Assembly (NCBI GenBank): GCA_021295715.1 | Contig: JAGWBV010000055.1 | Location: forward strand, 1-38,346 | Direction: 5' to 3' | DNA: 38,346 nucleotides | Source: Candidatus Poribacteria bacterium | GTDB lineage: Bacteria > Poribacteria > WGA-4E > WGA-3G | Part shown: positions 1-7,879 of the stretch, piece by piece | Position numbering within the stretch: position 1 is the stretch's first letter | How the letters are laid out: each line of letters opens with the position of its first letter | Notes under the pieces: generated by a model | Databases searched by the model: none | The model's input: only the letters and a program-made list of their open reading frames with translations | What the model was told of the DNA's origin: nothing | Translations under genes and position numbers: made by a program

Positions 1-1
1 T

Positions 2-1384
2 TTCCACGATACGATCGCAGCCATCGCAACAGCACGCGGCGAAGCCGGCATCGGCATCGTCCGAGTGAGTGGGGACCTTGCCCTACCGATTGCTGCTGAA
101 TTGTTCCGATCACCGCGCGGTGTGTCTCCTACAGAATTGTCAACGCATACACTCACTTATGGACATGTTATAGATACGAACGCGTCCGATGAGGTCATCG
201 ACGAAGTGTTACTCGGTGTCATGCACGCACCGAACACATATACCGGTGAAGACAGCGTCGAATTTAACTGCCACGGCGGAATCGTGACGCTCACGGCAGT
301 GTTGGACCTGGTGGTGAAGAGCGGGGCACGAGTCGCTGAACCCGGTGAATTTACAAAACGTGCTTTCCTCAATGGAAGACTGGATTTAGCACAAGCGGAA
401 GCCGTCGCCGAACTTATCGCCTCAAAAACGGATCTCAGCCGAAAGATCGCTATAGACGCACTCGCTGGAAAACTCTCTGATACTGTAAATTCTCTCAGCG
501 ACCAACTCGCTGACTTGCTCGCAGAAATTGAAGCTTCCATCGACTTCCCCGAGGAAGATTTGGATTTCATGAAGGTGGAAACGCAACTTGGAGCGGCGCG
601 TGCTGTTCAAAACGACTTAACGGCACTGCTCAACACCGCCGACGATGGTAGAATTATCACCGAAGGAGTCAATGTCGCTATACTCGGGAAACCGAACGTC
701 GGGAAATCAAGTCTGCTCAATGCGCTCGTTGGTGCGACACGCGCAATCGTTACAGATATACCCGGCACAACACGCGATACAATTGAGGAAACGATTAATG
801 TCAACGGCATCCCCTTGAAACTTATTGATACTGCTGGGATTCGACAGACAGATGATATTGTAGAGCAACAAGGTGTTGAGCGAAGCAAAGCGGTGATTGA
901 CAGGGCGGAGTTATTACTGTTGATGTTTGATGCTTCGCAACCGCTGAACGCCGCAGATCTGGAACTCTTGCAAACAGCGCAATCAGCCAAGGCAATTCTT
1001 ATTCTCAACAAGGTGGATCTACGAGTTGTGACACCGCCAACGACATTGCTTGTGCACTGTCCTAAAAAACGGATTGTCGAGACAGCGATTCCTGATGGCA
1101 AAGGGCTTGATGCCCTAAAGTCTACAATCTCTGAGGAATTGCTTGGAGGTGAATTAGTCGTCGGTGAATCGCCGATTGTAACAAACGCTCGCCACCAGGA
1201 AGCGCTCCGACGCGCGAACGAGGGACTCAATTATGCGATAGAGAGTCTCGAAAATGGTATGCCTCCTGATCTTGTCGCTGTCGATCTGCGGATCGGTTTG
1301 GATGGTCTCGGAGACATCGTCGGTAAGACGACAACTGAAGATATTTTGGATAGAATCTTCTCTCAGTTCTGCGTCGGAAAGTAA
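2..1384 (+). CDS. mnmE: tRNA modification GTPase MnmE (5' end cut by window)
   Basis: MnmE (TrmE), with MnmG, builds the 5-carboxymethylaminomethyl group on wobble U34 of certain tRNAs. The frame is already open at base 2 and reads [18 protein letters not shown], the usual MnmE N-terminus, so only a few codons are missing upstream. Visible motifs are the G1 loop GKPNVGKSS near base 690, the switch region DIPGTTRD, G3 DTAG, G4 NKVD, and the C-terminal FCVGK that carries the catalytic Cys, ending in TAA. The formyl-THF-binding N-domain and helical domain surround the GTPase in the normal order. Length is about the family norm of 450-460 residues. Nothing in the sequence looks damaged. Confidence 0.97.
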   Translation, partial: FHDTIAAIATARGEAGIGIVRVSGDLALPIAAELFRSPRGVSPTELSTHTLTYGHVIDTNASDEVIDEVLLGVMHAPNTYTGEDSVEFNCHGGIVTLTAVLDLVVKSGARVAEPGEFTKRAFLNGRLDLAQAEAVAELIASKTDLSRKIAIDALAGKLSDTVNSLSDQLADLLAEIEASIDFPEEDLDFMKVETQLGAARAVQNDLTALLNTADDGRIITEGVNVAILGKPNVGKSSLLNALVGATRAIVTDIPGTTRDTIEETINVNGIPLKLIDTAGIRQTDDIVEQQGVERSKAVIDRAELLLLMFDASQPLNAADLELLQTAQSAKAILILNKVDLRVVTPPTTLLVHCPKKRIVETAIPDGKGLDALKSTISEELLGGELVVGESPIVTNARHQEALRRANEGLNYAIESLENGMPPDLVAVDLRIGLDGLGDIVGKTTTEDILDRIFSQFCVGK

Positions 1385-1480
1385 ACAAAATTAGAACTTT
1401 TATCGTAATTAGGTGTGTCTATTTCCTACGGACGAGCAGAAAGTATTGATTCTGGATACAACATCACAAAGGAGAGGATC

Positions 1481-1681
1481 ATGTTAGGAGCAAAACAACA
1501 GTGGTGTCCTCGCTGCAAAAGGCACGTTCAAACTGAACAGAAGCAATCCTACATTGGCAGGCAGAAAGAGCTCGTCAGAATAATTATTACCTGTTTCAAG
1601 TGTCGAACAACGCTGACGAGCAAAACAACCAGCGCAGCTGCACTTGAGCAAAGCGAAGAAGAGACCCCAACGCAACAGTAG
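1481..1681 (+). CDS. small zinc-ribbon protein, unknown function
   Basis: A 66-residue protein starting at the ATG preceded by an excellent ribosome-binding site (AAAGGAGAG, 1469-1477); in-frame codons further upstream have no such signal. It has two CxxC knuckles, CPRC near residue 9 and CFKC near residue 39, separated by a basic and hydrophobic stretch, so it probably folds as a zinc ribbon. The C-terminus is polar and acidic. It could be a small nucleic-acid-binding or regulatory protein; I do not recognise a named family. It follows mnmE by 96 bases on the same strand and may share its transcript. Confidence 0.72.
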   Translation: MLGAKQQWCPRCKRHVQTEQKQSYIGRQKELVRIIITCFKCRTTLTSKTTSAAALEQSEEETPTQQ

Positions 1682-1693
1682 CGCAAACACCTT

Positions 1694-1894
1694 ATAGGAC
1701 TTACGCACTTCCCCGGCAGGGTCATTCAGTTCTCGGTTTTTTGTCCAAAGAAACCCCCTAAATCCCCCTTATCAGGGGACTTTCGACCTTCCTTGCGGAA
1801 AACTAAATAGCCCTGGCTTCCCCGGTAGGTGCGGTTTCCTAACCGCACCGATTGCGCTATAATAGACTGAATTCTTTGATTTTGCGTAAGTCCT
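1694..1894. repeat. dispersed hairpin-rich repeat with inverted ends (MITE-like)
   Basis: The segment is bounded by a perfect 12-base inverted repeat, AGGACTTACGCA at 1696-1707 and TGCGTAAGTCCT at 1883-1894. Inside is a perfect 9-bp hairpin (1828-1849, stem GGTGCGGTT, loop TCCT). The left 23 bases (1694-1716) recur exactly at 4233-4255. It has no coding capacity. It resembles a miniature inverted-repeat element or REP-type sequence; no target duplication was established. Confidence 0.6.
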
Positions 1895-2140
1895 GCCTCA
1901 TTTATCATACTCTTCATTTTCAAAACTCCAGTCTTTAGGCTGGAGATGTAGAAAATGTCAAAATTAAGTTGACTGAAATTTGTTTGTGTGATACGATTTA
2001 AGTGCATTGCTGGTAGAGAATTCCATCTGCTCTGCACAGGGCAGTCTCTACCACCAACCGAATGGAATCGGGTAGCTAAAGATACCGTATTCAGAACAAT
2101 TGGAACAATTAAATGTTTCCTCAGCATCTGTATGGGGTGA

Positions 2141-3231
2141 GTGTTTAAGCTTAAAAACTCTTGGGACTATGCTCATGGTTACAGGACGGGTGGCAGGCTT
2201 GACTATGAGTGCGAGTTGTGGATGGATAAGCGGTTGAGTAAATCACAACCTCTGCATTCACAGAGTATACAACATGTGCGTTGGCGGTTTTTCAAGAATC
2301 GTAAAGCATTCCGTGAACTTCGTAAAAACGGTGATAAAAGAGCAAAACCACCATATAGAGATAAAGCGTTCCAGACTACAACTTGGAAAAAACAAGCTAT
2401 TAGATTTAGAAACGATCTTTTTGGTAAAAAGTTAAGTCTCTCTAATGGTAGAGGTAACAAGCCTTTAGTGGTTAGTCTTCCAAAAGAGTTTGATATAAAA
2501 TACGCTGAATCACATATAGCACTTGTTGAGTTGGTTTACGATAAGGGTCAGTATTGCCTACATTTTAATCGGAAGGTATTGCAGGAGTTGATATAGGCGA
2601 GATACATCCTATAGTGAGTCATGATGGTGTGATTACTAACATCTTTAATGGGCGGTATATTAGAAGTCTATACCGGTTGAGGAATAAGGTGATCGCGTCA
2701 TTTGGCAAGAAAATAGATAGGTGTGAACGTCATTCTCAACGCTGGTGGCATCTGGTGAAACGCAAATGGAAACGCATCAAAAAGATTGATAACCAGATAA
2801 TGGACGGCTTACACAAACACACTACAAAGTTTGTAAAGTTGTGTGAATCGCGTAGTATTGGCACCATTGTGCTTGGCGATTTAACTGGCGTTCGTGAAAA
2901 TATCAACTATGGCAAGCGTGCGAATCAAAAGTTACACCAGTGGGCATTTGGTAAAATCACACAACTCATCACCTACAAAGCCAGGACTTTAGGTATCAAA
3001 GTGGAAGTGATTGATGAGTCTTACACTTCGCAGACTTGTCCGCATTGTGGCAATAGAAAGAAGCCTACGAATCGTAACTACACCTGTAAATGTGGTTTTA
3101 CATATCATCGCGATGGTGTAGGCGCAATCAATATAAGACAAAAGTATCTTGGATACTTAGGTGTCCCAGTAGCGGCGACTATGGCATCGCCCGTCGGTAT
3201 TCGCTTAGAAGTCCGATGTTGCTCCGCTTGA
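2141..3231 (+). pseudogene. tnpB: TnpB (OrfB) RNA-guided nuclease-like protein, frameshifted
   Basis: Two frames make one TnpB. The first (2141-2596, possible GTG start) covers the helical N-terminal part, including SQSIQHVRWRFFKNRKAFRELRK. The second, open from 2569 to 3231, begins EGIAGVDIGEIHPIV, the RuvC-I motif with its catalytic Asp, and continues to the zinc finger (CPHCG then CKCG) and RuvC-III (HRDGVGAINI). A frameshift lies near 2569-2596, and the extreme N-terminus of the family seems to be missing, so the copy is probably inactive. The RuvC-II position reads LGDLTGVREN, with Gly where canonical TnpB has Glu; a Glu about 47 residues on (VIDESYTSQTCP) may replace it. Such families cut DNA with an RNA guide transcribed over the element's right end. 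Confidence 0.85.
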
Positions 3232-3264
3232 GCGGAGAATGTTCCCACGAGGAACAAAAGGAAT

Positions 3265-3284
3265 CTCCAGTCTTTAGACTGGAG
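3265..3284 (+). repeat. right-end hairpin of the IS element
   Basis: Perfect 8-bp stem CTCCAGTC/GACTGGAG with a TTTA loop, the partner of the left-end hairpin at 1927-1946, which differs only by a G at one stem position. In IS1341-type elements the guide RNA usually runs through this end. Confidence 0.7.
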
Positions 3285-3315
3285 AGGGTTCAATAACGAA
3301 AAAAGGAGAAAATTA

Positions 3316-4230
3316 ATGTTTAATACTGTTTGTCGCCGCATATCGCTCGGCGTCCTACTCCTGATGGTCGGCACAGTCCCCGCACTCATCGCGAGCGAGG
3401 AAATTAAATGGGAAAAAACGCTTGAGGACAGCATAACAAAAGCCGCTGAGACCGGCAAACCGATGATGATGGACTTCTATACCGATTGGTGAGGGTTCTG
3501 TAAGCGGCTGGATGCCGAAACGTTTACGGATGCACAGATTATCGAACTCTCTGAAAAGTTTGTTTCCGTCAAAGTGAATCCTGAAGATAAGAATTATCCG
3601 CTCAATGAAGAGACGCGGAATCGGTACGGTGTCGCTGCTTATCCAGCAGTCCTGTTTGTCAGTTCCGATGGGGGTCTCATCCAAAAGGCTTCAGGATTTC
3701 TCACACCGGAACAGTTTTCACCGATTATGCAGGATGCTTTGGCAAAAGAGGAAGTCTTTTCAAAGAAACTCGACGAACTCAAGAAGAAGCCAGACGATGC
3801 CAAACTCAACGCGCAAGTCGCGCTCACCTATCTCGAACGGAACCAGCTTGATAAAGGGGTCTCGTTCAGTGAGAAAGCGTTTGCGCATGATCCGAAAAAT
3901 CGCACGAAGCTCATCCCCGACCTGCATAACCAATTGGGACTCGCTTACGGCGCGCTCGTTGAAGCGGCTATGCTTGCAAATACCGAAGAAGCCGAGACCC
4001 ACTTTGAAAAGGCTGTCTCCCACTTCAAAACCGTCATAGACACGTACCCGAAAAGCAAGGCACATGAACCCGCTCAATACTACCTCGGCGTGACATACGC
4101 CATCAAAGGGAACTTTGAAGATGCGATTGCCGTGCTTGAGAAGTTATCCCGCCATGCCAAGGACGAGAACATAAGGCAGAACGCCGAGGTGATGCTGGAA
4201 CGGGTCAAAGATTTGGCGAGTTCCAACTAA
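3316..4230 (+). CDS. secreted thioredoxin-fold protein with in-frame TGA (candidate selenoprotein), TPR-like C-terminus
   Basis: The ATG at 3316 follows a good RBS (AAAGGAGA, 3303-3310) and begins a signal peptide (LGVLLLMVGTVPALIAS). The frame runs to TAA at 4230 with one interruption, TGA at 3490-3492, codon 59. Around it the protein reads DFYTDW-(TGA)-GFCKRLDAETF. Family members have DFYxDWCGxCKRLD here, so the TGA sits exactly on the first Cys of CxxC, giving UxxC if read as selenocysteine. A small GC hairpin (CGGC 3505-3508, loop TGGAT, GCCG 3514-3517) follows at a SECIS-like distance. The rest is intact: the cis-Pro segment YGVAAYPAVLF, then helical TPR-like repeats from about residue 140 on. 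The alternative is a point nonsense mutation of TGC/TGT. Likely an extracytoplasmic redox protein. Confidence 0.8.
3490..3517 (+). promoter_or_regulatory. possible bacterial SECIS element after in-frame TGA
   Basis: TGA at 3490 is followed by a 4-bp all-GC stem (3505-3508 with 3514-3517) closing a 5-base loop TGGAT that contains G residues. A weaker outer pairing of GTAA (3500-3503) with TTAC (3524-3527) could extend it. In bacteria the SECIS hairpin lies in the coding sequence just downstream of the UGA, as here, but the stem is short and could be chance. Confidence 0.35.
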
Positions 4231-4232
4231 CA

Positions 4233-4280
4233 ATAGGACTTACGCACTTCCCCGGTAGGTTCGGTTTCTAACCGTACCTA
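4233..4280. repeat. second copy of dispersed repeat end plus hairpin between convergent genes
   Basis: Bases 4233-4255 match 1694-1716 exactly over 23 bases. They run into an imperfect hairpin, TAGGTTCGGTT (4256-4266) with AACCGTACCTA (4270-4280), one mismatch and loop TCT. The hairpin lies between two convergent genes and its right arm contains the stop codon of the pseudouridine synthase, so it may also act as a shared 3'-end structure. There is no T-run. Confidence 0.55.
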
Positions 4281-4994
4281 CACCACCATCAACTCAGAGA
4301 TCTCATCTGGCGTTAGAAGTCGATACTGTCCAGATGGCAGGTTTCCTAACCGCAAATTACCAATTCGGACCCGCTTCAAACGGATTACCGGATGCCCCAT
4401 GGCTTTAAACATTAAACGGACCTGCCGTTTCTTTCCCTCGTGAATCACGACCTCAAATTTCGCTGTCTCACCATCTTTGCTGACTCTTAAACGCTTGACT
4501 TTCGCCGGTGCCGTTCGTCCACTCGGAATCGTAACGCCCTGACGCAACCGTTGAACAGCGTCGTCCCTCGGTACACCCTTCACCCACACAAGATAAGTTT
4601 TCTCTACTTCATGGCTCGGATGTAGCAACCGATATGCAAAGTCTCCATCGTTTGTGAAGAGAAGGAGCCCCTCGGTTTCCAAGTCCAAGCGTCCAACAGG
4701 ATAGATGGTATCGGGTAGATCCGCGACAAGTTCCATGACAGTAGGGCGCCCGCGTTCATCGCGGCGCGTCGTTAGACAGCCTGTGGGTTTATTCAGCATC
4801 AGATAGGTATGTTCTGCTAACGGTTCAACCTGTTTCCCTTCAAATTCGACAGTATCGATTCCAACTTCAATCGGGTGTCCCGGCACCAAAACAGGTTCGC
4901 CGTTGACAGTGACGAAACCGGCGTGGATGCTCTTTTTCACCGACCGCCGCGAGGCGATGCCTGAGGTAGCAATATACTTTTCAAGTCGCATCAT
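4278..4994 (-). CDS. rluB: RsuA/RluB-family rRNA pseudouridine synthase
   Basis: It converts a specific uridine in rRNA to pseudouridine. An N-terminal S4 RNA-binding domain (MMRLEKYIATSGIASRRSVKK, then VTVNG) is followed by the catalytic domain with the family motif GRLDLETEGLLLFTNDG, where the Asp of RLD is the nucleophile, and HEGKKRQVRLMFKAMGHPV near the end. The start chosen is the ATG at 4994, which overlaps the stop of the upstream gene as ATGA. An in-frame start at 5009 exists but has no better signal. It is last in a four-gene minus-strand operon. The family also contains RluE/RluF and RsuA types; RluB is the best guess from the overall sequence. Confidence 0.88.
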   Translation of the reverse strand: MMRLEKYIATSGIASRRSVKKSIHAGFVTVNGEPVLVPGHPIEVGIDTVEFEGKQVEPLAEHTYLMLNKPTGCLTTRRDERGRPTVMELVADLPDTIYPVGRLDLETEGLLLFTNDGDFAYRLLHPSHEVEKTYLVWVKGVPRDDAVQRLRQGVTIPSGRTAPAKVKRLRVSKDGETAKFEVVIHEGKKRQVRLMFKAMGHPVIRLKRVRIGNLRLGNLPSGQYRLLTPDEISELMVV

Positions 4995-5632
4995 TTTTCT
5001 ATGTCCCAACCCTTTTCCGTTGCAATTTGCCGCAACTTTCGGTCCGGGTTGACAGCAACTGGATGTCCAAACAATTCCAGCTTGTAGGCATCTGTGTGAT
5101 GATTTCCGTATGCGTAGGAACCACTCAGGTCAAATTCGTGTTCAGTTGCGATGTGTTGGGCAAGTTTCGCTTTGTTTTCTGCAAAAGGGTGAAGCCCGAT
5201 ACGTTGTCCCGTGAACTTTCCATCGACCACTTCCAATTCGTGAGCGACCATCATATCGGTTTGAAAATGCTCATGAAACGACTCAACGAGGAACGACAAC
5301 GAACCTGACATAAGAATAACTGTTCGCCCTTCGGCACGATGAGCATGGATCAATTCGGAAATGTGAGGCGCGATGCTCGCACGCAGCCTCTCGACAAAAC
5401 AGCGGCGTGCAATCTCATGGATGTGGTTTTCTTCTAAACCGCGGAGATAGATTTTGTTAGATTTCGCCACGGGTAAGGACTTAACCCTCAAAAAATTGGA
5501 TGTCCATGCAAGTAAGTTCGGTAGGGGAATCTCACCGTGGTTCAGCAGATACGTCAGAAAGACCTGCTCTGAGGAGAGGCGGATGAGCGTGCCATCTAAG
5601 TCGAAGATAGCGCATGTTTTAGATGCTGTCAT
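4991..5632 (-). CDS. HAD-superfamily (subclass IB) phosphatase, SerB-like
   Basis: A 213-residue haloacid dehalogenase-type hydrolase. Motif I is FDLDGTL near residue 10, with the first Asp the expected phospho-acceptor. Motif II is LMSGS near residue 108, and the C-terminal motif is YAYGNHHTDAYKLELFGHPVAVNPD, resembling the GxGxxD Mg site of subclass IB with an extra His. Family members hydrolyse phosphoserine, glycerol-phosphate or other small phosphates; the substrate cannot be read from sequence. It overlaps both neighbours by the four bases ATGA, so it is translationally coupled to pdxJ upstream and the pseudouridine synthase downstream. Confidence 0.85.
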   Translation of the reverse strand: MTASKTCAIFDLDGTLIRLSSEQVFLTYLLNHGEIPLPNLLAWTSNFLRVKSLPVAKSNKIYLRGLEENHIHEIARRCFVERLRASIAPHISELIHAHRAEGRTVILMSGSLSFLVESFHEHFQTDMMVAHELEVVDGKFTGQRIGLHPFAENKAKLAQHIATEHEFDLSGSYAYGNHHTDAYKLELFGHPVAVNPDRKLRQIATEKGWDIEK

Positions 5633-6381
5633 GTCGTCTGTTGCCCTAATGCGCGTCGATAGGCTTTAACAGCGGCTTCCATCCCGATATAGAGCGCATC
5701 CGCCATGAGATGGTGTCCGATGGAGACTTCAAGGAGTCCCGGTAATTTCTGCATCAAAGGTAGGTTTTCAAGATTCAGATCGTGCCCAGCGTTGACACCC
5801 AGCCCTAAATCCACTGCTTTTACTGCCGCATTTTCAAGCAACGCGAACTCGTGTTCGATCTCTGTTTTTGTTTCTGCCATTGCATAAGGTGCGGTATAAA
5901 GTTCGATTCGATCCGCCCCGATGTCACGTGTCCTTGCTATCTGTTGCGCATCGGTTCCACTAAATAGACTCACACGGATATCCGCATTTTTCAACGCTTT
6001 GATGATCGGTTTCAACGTATCTCCATCTTTGCGGATATCCCAGACGGTGTGGCTTGTTATTTCACCTGCGACAACCGGAACGAGCGTGCATTGTGTCGGT
6101 TTTATGCGTAGCACCATATTAATGAGGTCGGGTCTCGGGTCGCCTTCAATATTGTATTCAATGTTGGATGGCTCTTGCGTATTGATTTCTTTTAACCGTT
6201 CAGCGATGTTCTGTACATCTGCAGGGGTGATATGGCGCTGATCCTCGCGCGGATGCACAGTAATACCTTGCGCACCAGCGGCGACGCAGGTATCAACAGC
6301 GGTGAGAATATCCGGAATATCACCACCTCGAGAGTTTCGTAATGTTGCGATTTTATTTACATTCACACTTAATGCTATCAT
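5629..6381 (-). CDS. pdxJ: pyridoxine 5'-phosphate synthase
   Basis: PdxJ condenses 3-amino-1-hydroxyacetone phosphate with deoxyxylulose 5-phosphate to form pyridoxine phosphate, the last ring-building step of the DXP-dependent vitamin B6 pathway. The sequence is a full-length TIM barrel of 250 residues. It has the N-terminal LSVNVNKIATLRNSRGG, the active-site stretch ITVHPREDQRHI, NIEGDPRPD, and GLGVNAGHDLNLENL with the conserved His. It starts 18 bases after gdh and ends in an ATGA overlap with the HAD phosphatase gene. The coupling suggests the phosphatase may act in the same or a nearby pathway, but that is only inference. Confidence 0.97.
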   Translation of the reverse strand: MIALSVNVNKIATLRNSRGGDIPDILTAVDTCVAAGAQGITVHPREDQRHITPADVQNIAERLKEINTQEPSNIEYNIEGDPRPDLINMVLRIKPTQCTLVPVVAGEITSHTVWDIRKDGDTLKPIIKALKNADIRVSLFSGTDAQQIARTRDIGADRIELYTAPYAMAETKTEIEHEFALLENAAVKAVDLGLGVNAGHDLNLENLPLMQKLPGLLEVSIGHHLMADALYIGMEAAVKAYRRALGQQTT

Positions 6382-6399
6382 TTTTTCTCCATCAGCCTT

Positions 6400-7824
6400 T
6401 TACGGAAAAATCCCCAGTTGCATATAGGATTTCGCAATTTTATGGATGGCATTGATAAATGCCGCCGTCCGATAGTCCATGTCGTTTTCGTTGGTTTTGT
6501 GTTGCATACGGGTTTCACGTATCTCCTGATAGGCATTTATCATTGTGTCCTGAAGTCCAGAGTTCACCAAATCTTCCTCATCGGCGCCATGTATTAACGC
6601 ACGTTCATCGTCTGAAAATGTATAGCCTGTTGCCTTTTCAACAGCACGGCGCATCGCGTGTTGGCTTTGGTCCTCAAACCGTTTACCGAGCCGCCCGAAT
6701 TGGACATGCGACAAATTCCGAAGCCACTCGAAGTAAGAGACTGTGACACCACCGGCGTTGAGAAAAGTGTCCGGTATAATTAGAATCCCCCGTTTTTGGA
6801 AAATTTCATCAGCAGCGGGTGTTGTGGGTCCATTTGCAGCTTCGGCGATAATAGCGGCTTTGATTCGGGGTGCGTTTTCTACTGTGAGTTGATTTTCAAG
6901 CGCAGCCGGAATGAGAATATCACACGCTAATTCCAAACCATCGCTCGGATTCTCAATGCGTTCAGCACTCGGATACCCGCGAATTGATCCGGTTTCCGCA
7001 CGATGCATGGCGACTTGTTCGACATCAAATCCCCGTGGGTCATAGATACCACCATTCCGCTCAATAATTCCGATGACGCGTGCATCCGCCTCCATCAGAA
7101 ACTTAGCCGCATGGTAACCGACATTACCAAACCCTTGGACAATGACGCTTTTTCCGTGTAAACCGGGGGATAGCCCAAGCGGTTTCATATCCTCCGCGAA
7201 ACTGCATGCCTCTTCTAAACCGAAGACGACACCGCGTCCAGTAGCACCTTTCCGCCCATGAATCCCGTTTTGTTCGATCGGTTTGCCTGTTACACACGCA
7301 ATAGCATTAAGTTTGTCAGGTGCCATTGTGATATACGTATCCAGAATCCATGTCATTTCGGTTTCGCTGGTCCCGAAATCAGGTGCCGGGACGTCTATCC
7401 CGGGTCCAATGTAGTTTTTCTGGATGAGTTCATAAGTATACCGGCGAGTAATGCGTTCCAATTCGCTTTCGGAATATTCGCGTCTATCCAGTTGAATGCC
7501 ACCCTTAGCACCCCCGAACGGCACGTCAACAATCGCGCACTTGTAGGTCATCAACGCCGCAAGTGCCATTATCTCGTCTTCGTTGACGAGCGTGCTGTAT
7601 CGGATGCCACCTTTCGTTGGGAGGATGTGATGGCTATGCTCTGCTCGCCAGCCGTGGATGGTTTGAATAGTCCGGTCGTCCCGTTTTATTGGAAACGTGA
7701 AATGGCAGGAGCTATTACATATCTTTATCTGCTCTAAAAGCCCACGCGGATAGTCAGTGAATCGGGCAGCCTTGTCAAAATCCTGATTCACTTTCTGGAA
7801 AAACGAGAAACTTTCGGTTTCCAT
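6400..7824 (-). CDS. gdhA: Glu/Leu/Phe/Val dehydrogenase (NAD(P)-dependent glutamate dehydrogenase)
   Basis: It interconverts glutamate with 2-oxoglutarate and ammonia. The start chosen is the ATG at 7824 ([17 protein letters not shown]). The open frame extends 72 codons further upstream, but that part does not resemble the family and runs over the 3' end of the neighbouring gene. Motifs are KGGIRYS and [18 protein letters not shown] with the catalytic Lys region, [11 protein letters not shown], and the Rossmann loop [12 protein letters not shown], followed by [10 protein letters not shown]. At 474 residues it is somewhat longer than the roughly 420-450 usual, with a C-terminal helical extension. 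It heads the operon gdh-pdxJ-HAD-pseudouridine synthase. A perfect hairpin (7849-7872) lies just ahead of the start and may affect expression. Confidence 0.92.
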   Translation of the reverse strand: METESFSFFQKVNQDFDKAARFTDYPRGLLEQIKICNSSCHFTFPIKRDDRTIQTIHGWRAEHSHHILPTKGGIRYSTLVNEDEIMALAALMTYKCAIVDVPFGGAKGGIQLDRREYSESELERITRRYTYELIQKNYIGPGIDVPAPDFGTSETEMTWILDTYITMAPDKLNAIACVTGKPIEQNGIHGRKGATGRGVVFGLEEACSFAEDMKPLGLSPGLHGKSVIVQGFGNVGYHAAKFLMEADARVIGIIERNGGIYDPRGFDVEQVAMHRAETGSIRGYPSAERIENPSDGLELACDILIPAALENQLTVENAPRIKAAIIAEAANGPTTPAADEIFQKRGILIIPDTFLNAGGVTVSYFEWLRNLSHVQFGRLGKRFEDQSQHAMRRAVEKATGYTFSDDERALIHGADEEDLVNSGLQDTMINAYQEIRETRMQHKTNENDMDYRTAAFINAIHKIAKSYMQLGIFP

Positions 7825-7848
7825 AATGCTCAACCTGAATGTAGTAAC

Positions 7849-7872
7849 GGGCGAGGCACAGAGGCCTCGCCC
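7849..7872. terminator. perfect 9-bp GC-rich hairpin between NHL gene and gdh
   Basis: Stem GGGCGAGGC (7849-7857) pairs with GCCTCGCCC (7864-7872) around a 6-base loop. The following T-run (TTTT, 7873-7876) is on the plus strand, although the genes on both sides are on the minus strand. In the minus direction it comes just after the NHL gene stop and 25 bases before the gdh start without a T-run. It could be a 3'-end stabiliser or leader structure. Confidence 0.5.
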
Positions 7873-7879
7873 TTTTATC

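Larger units (their letters stand above)
1921..3290 (+). mobile_element. IS605/IS1341-type insertion element (TnpB only)
   Basis: A tnpB-like gene is flanked by two nearly identical hairpins: CTCCAGTCTTTAGGCTGGAG at 1927-1946 and CTCCAGTCTTTAGACTGGAG at 3265-3284. The right one is a perfect 8-bp stem with a TTTA loop. Subterminal hairpins without terminal inverted repeats are typical of IS200/IS605-family ends, which TnpA recognises as single-stranded DNA. No tnpA is present, so this is an IS1341-type, non-autonomous copy. Exact ends are not determined. The right end lies only about 30 bases from the start codon of the next gene. The region 1895-2140 ahead of tnpB holds the left hairpin and no convincing gene. 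Confidence 0.75.

Noticed and set aside
1726-2127. Long minus-strand frame over the repeat and IS left end
   Set aside because: It crosses the inverted repeat and hairpins, has no protein-family features and no RBS; a chance frame.
3490-3492. Genome-wide reassignment of TGA to Gly, Trp or Cys
   Set aside because: TGA ends pdxJ and the HAD gene in clean ATGA overlaps and also ends the SDR and lipoprotein genes; Trp is TGG throughout. Only local recoding is plausible.
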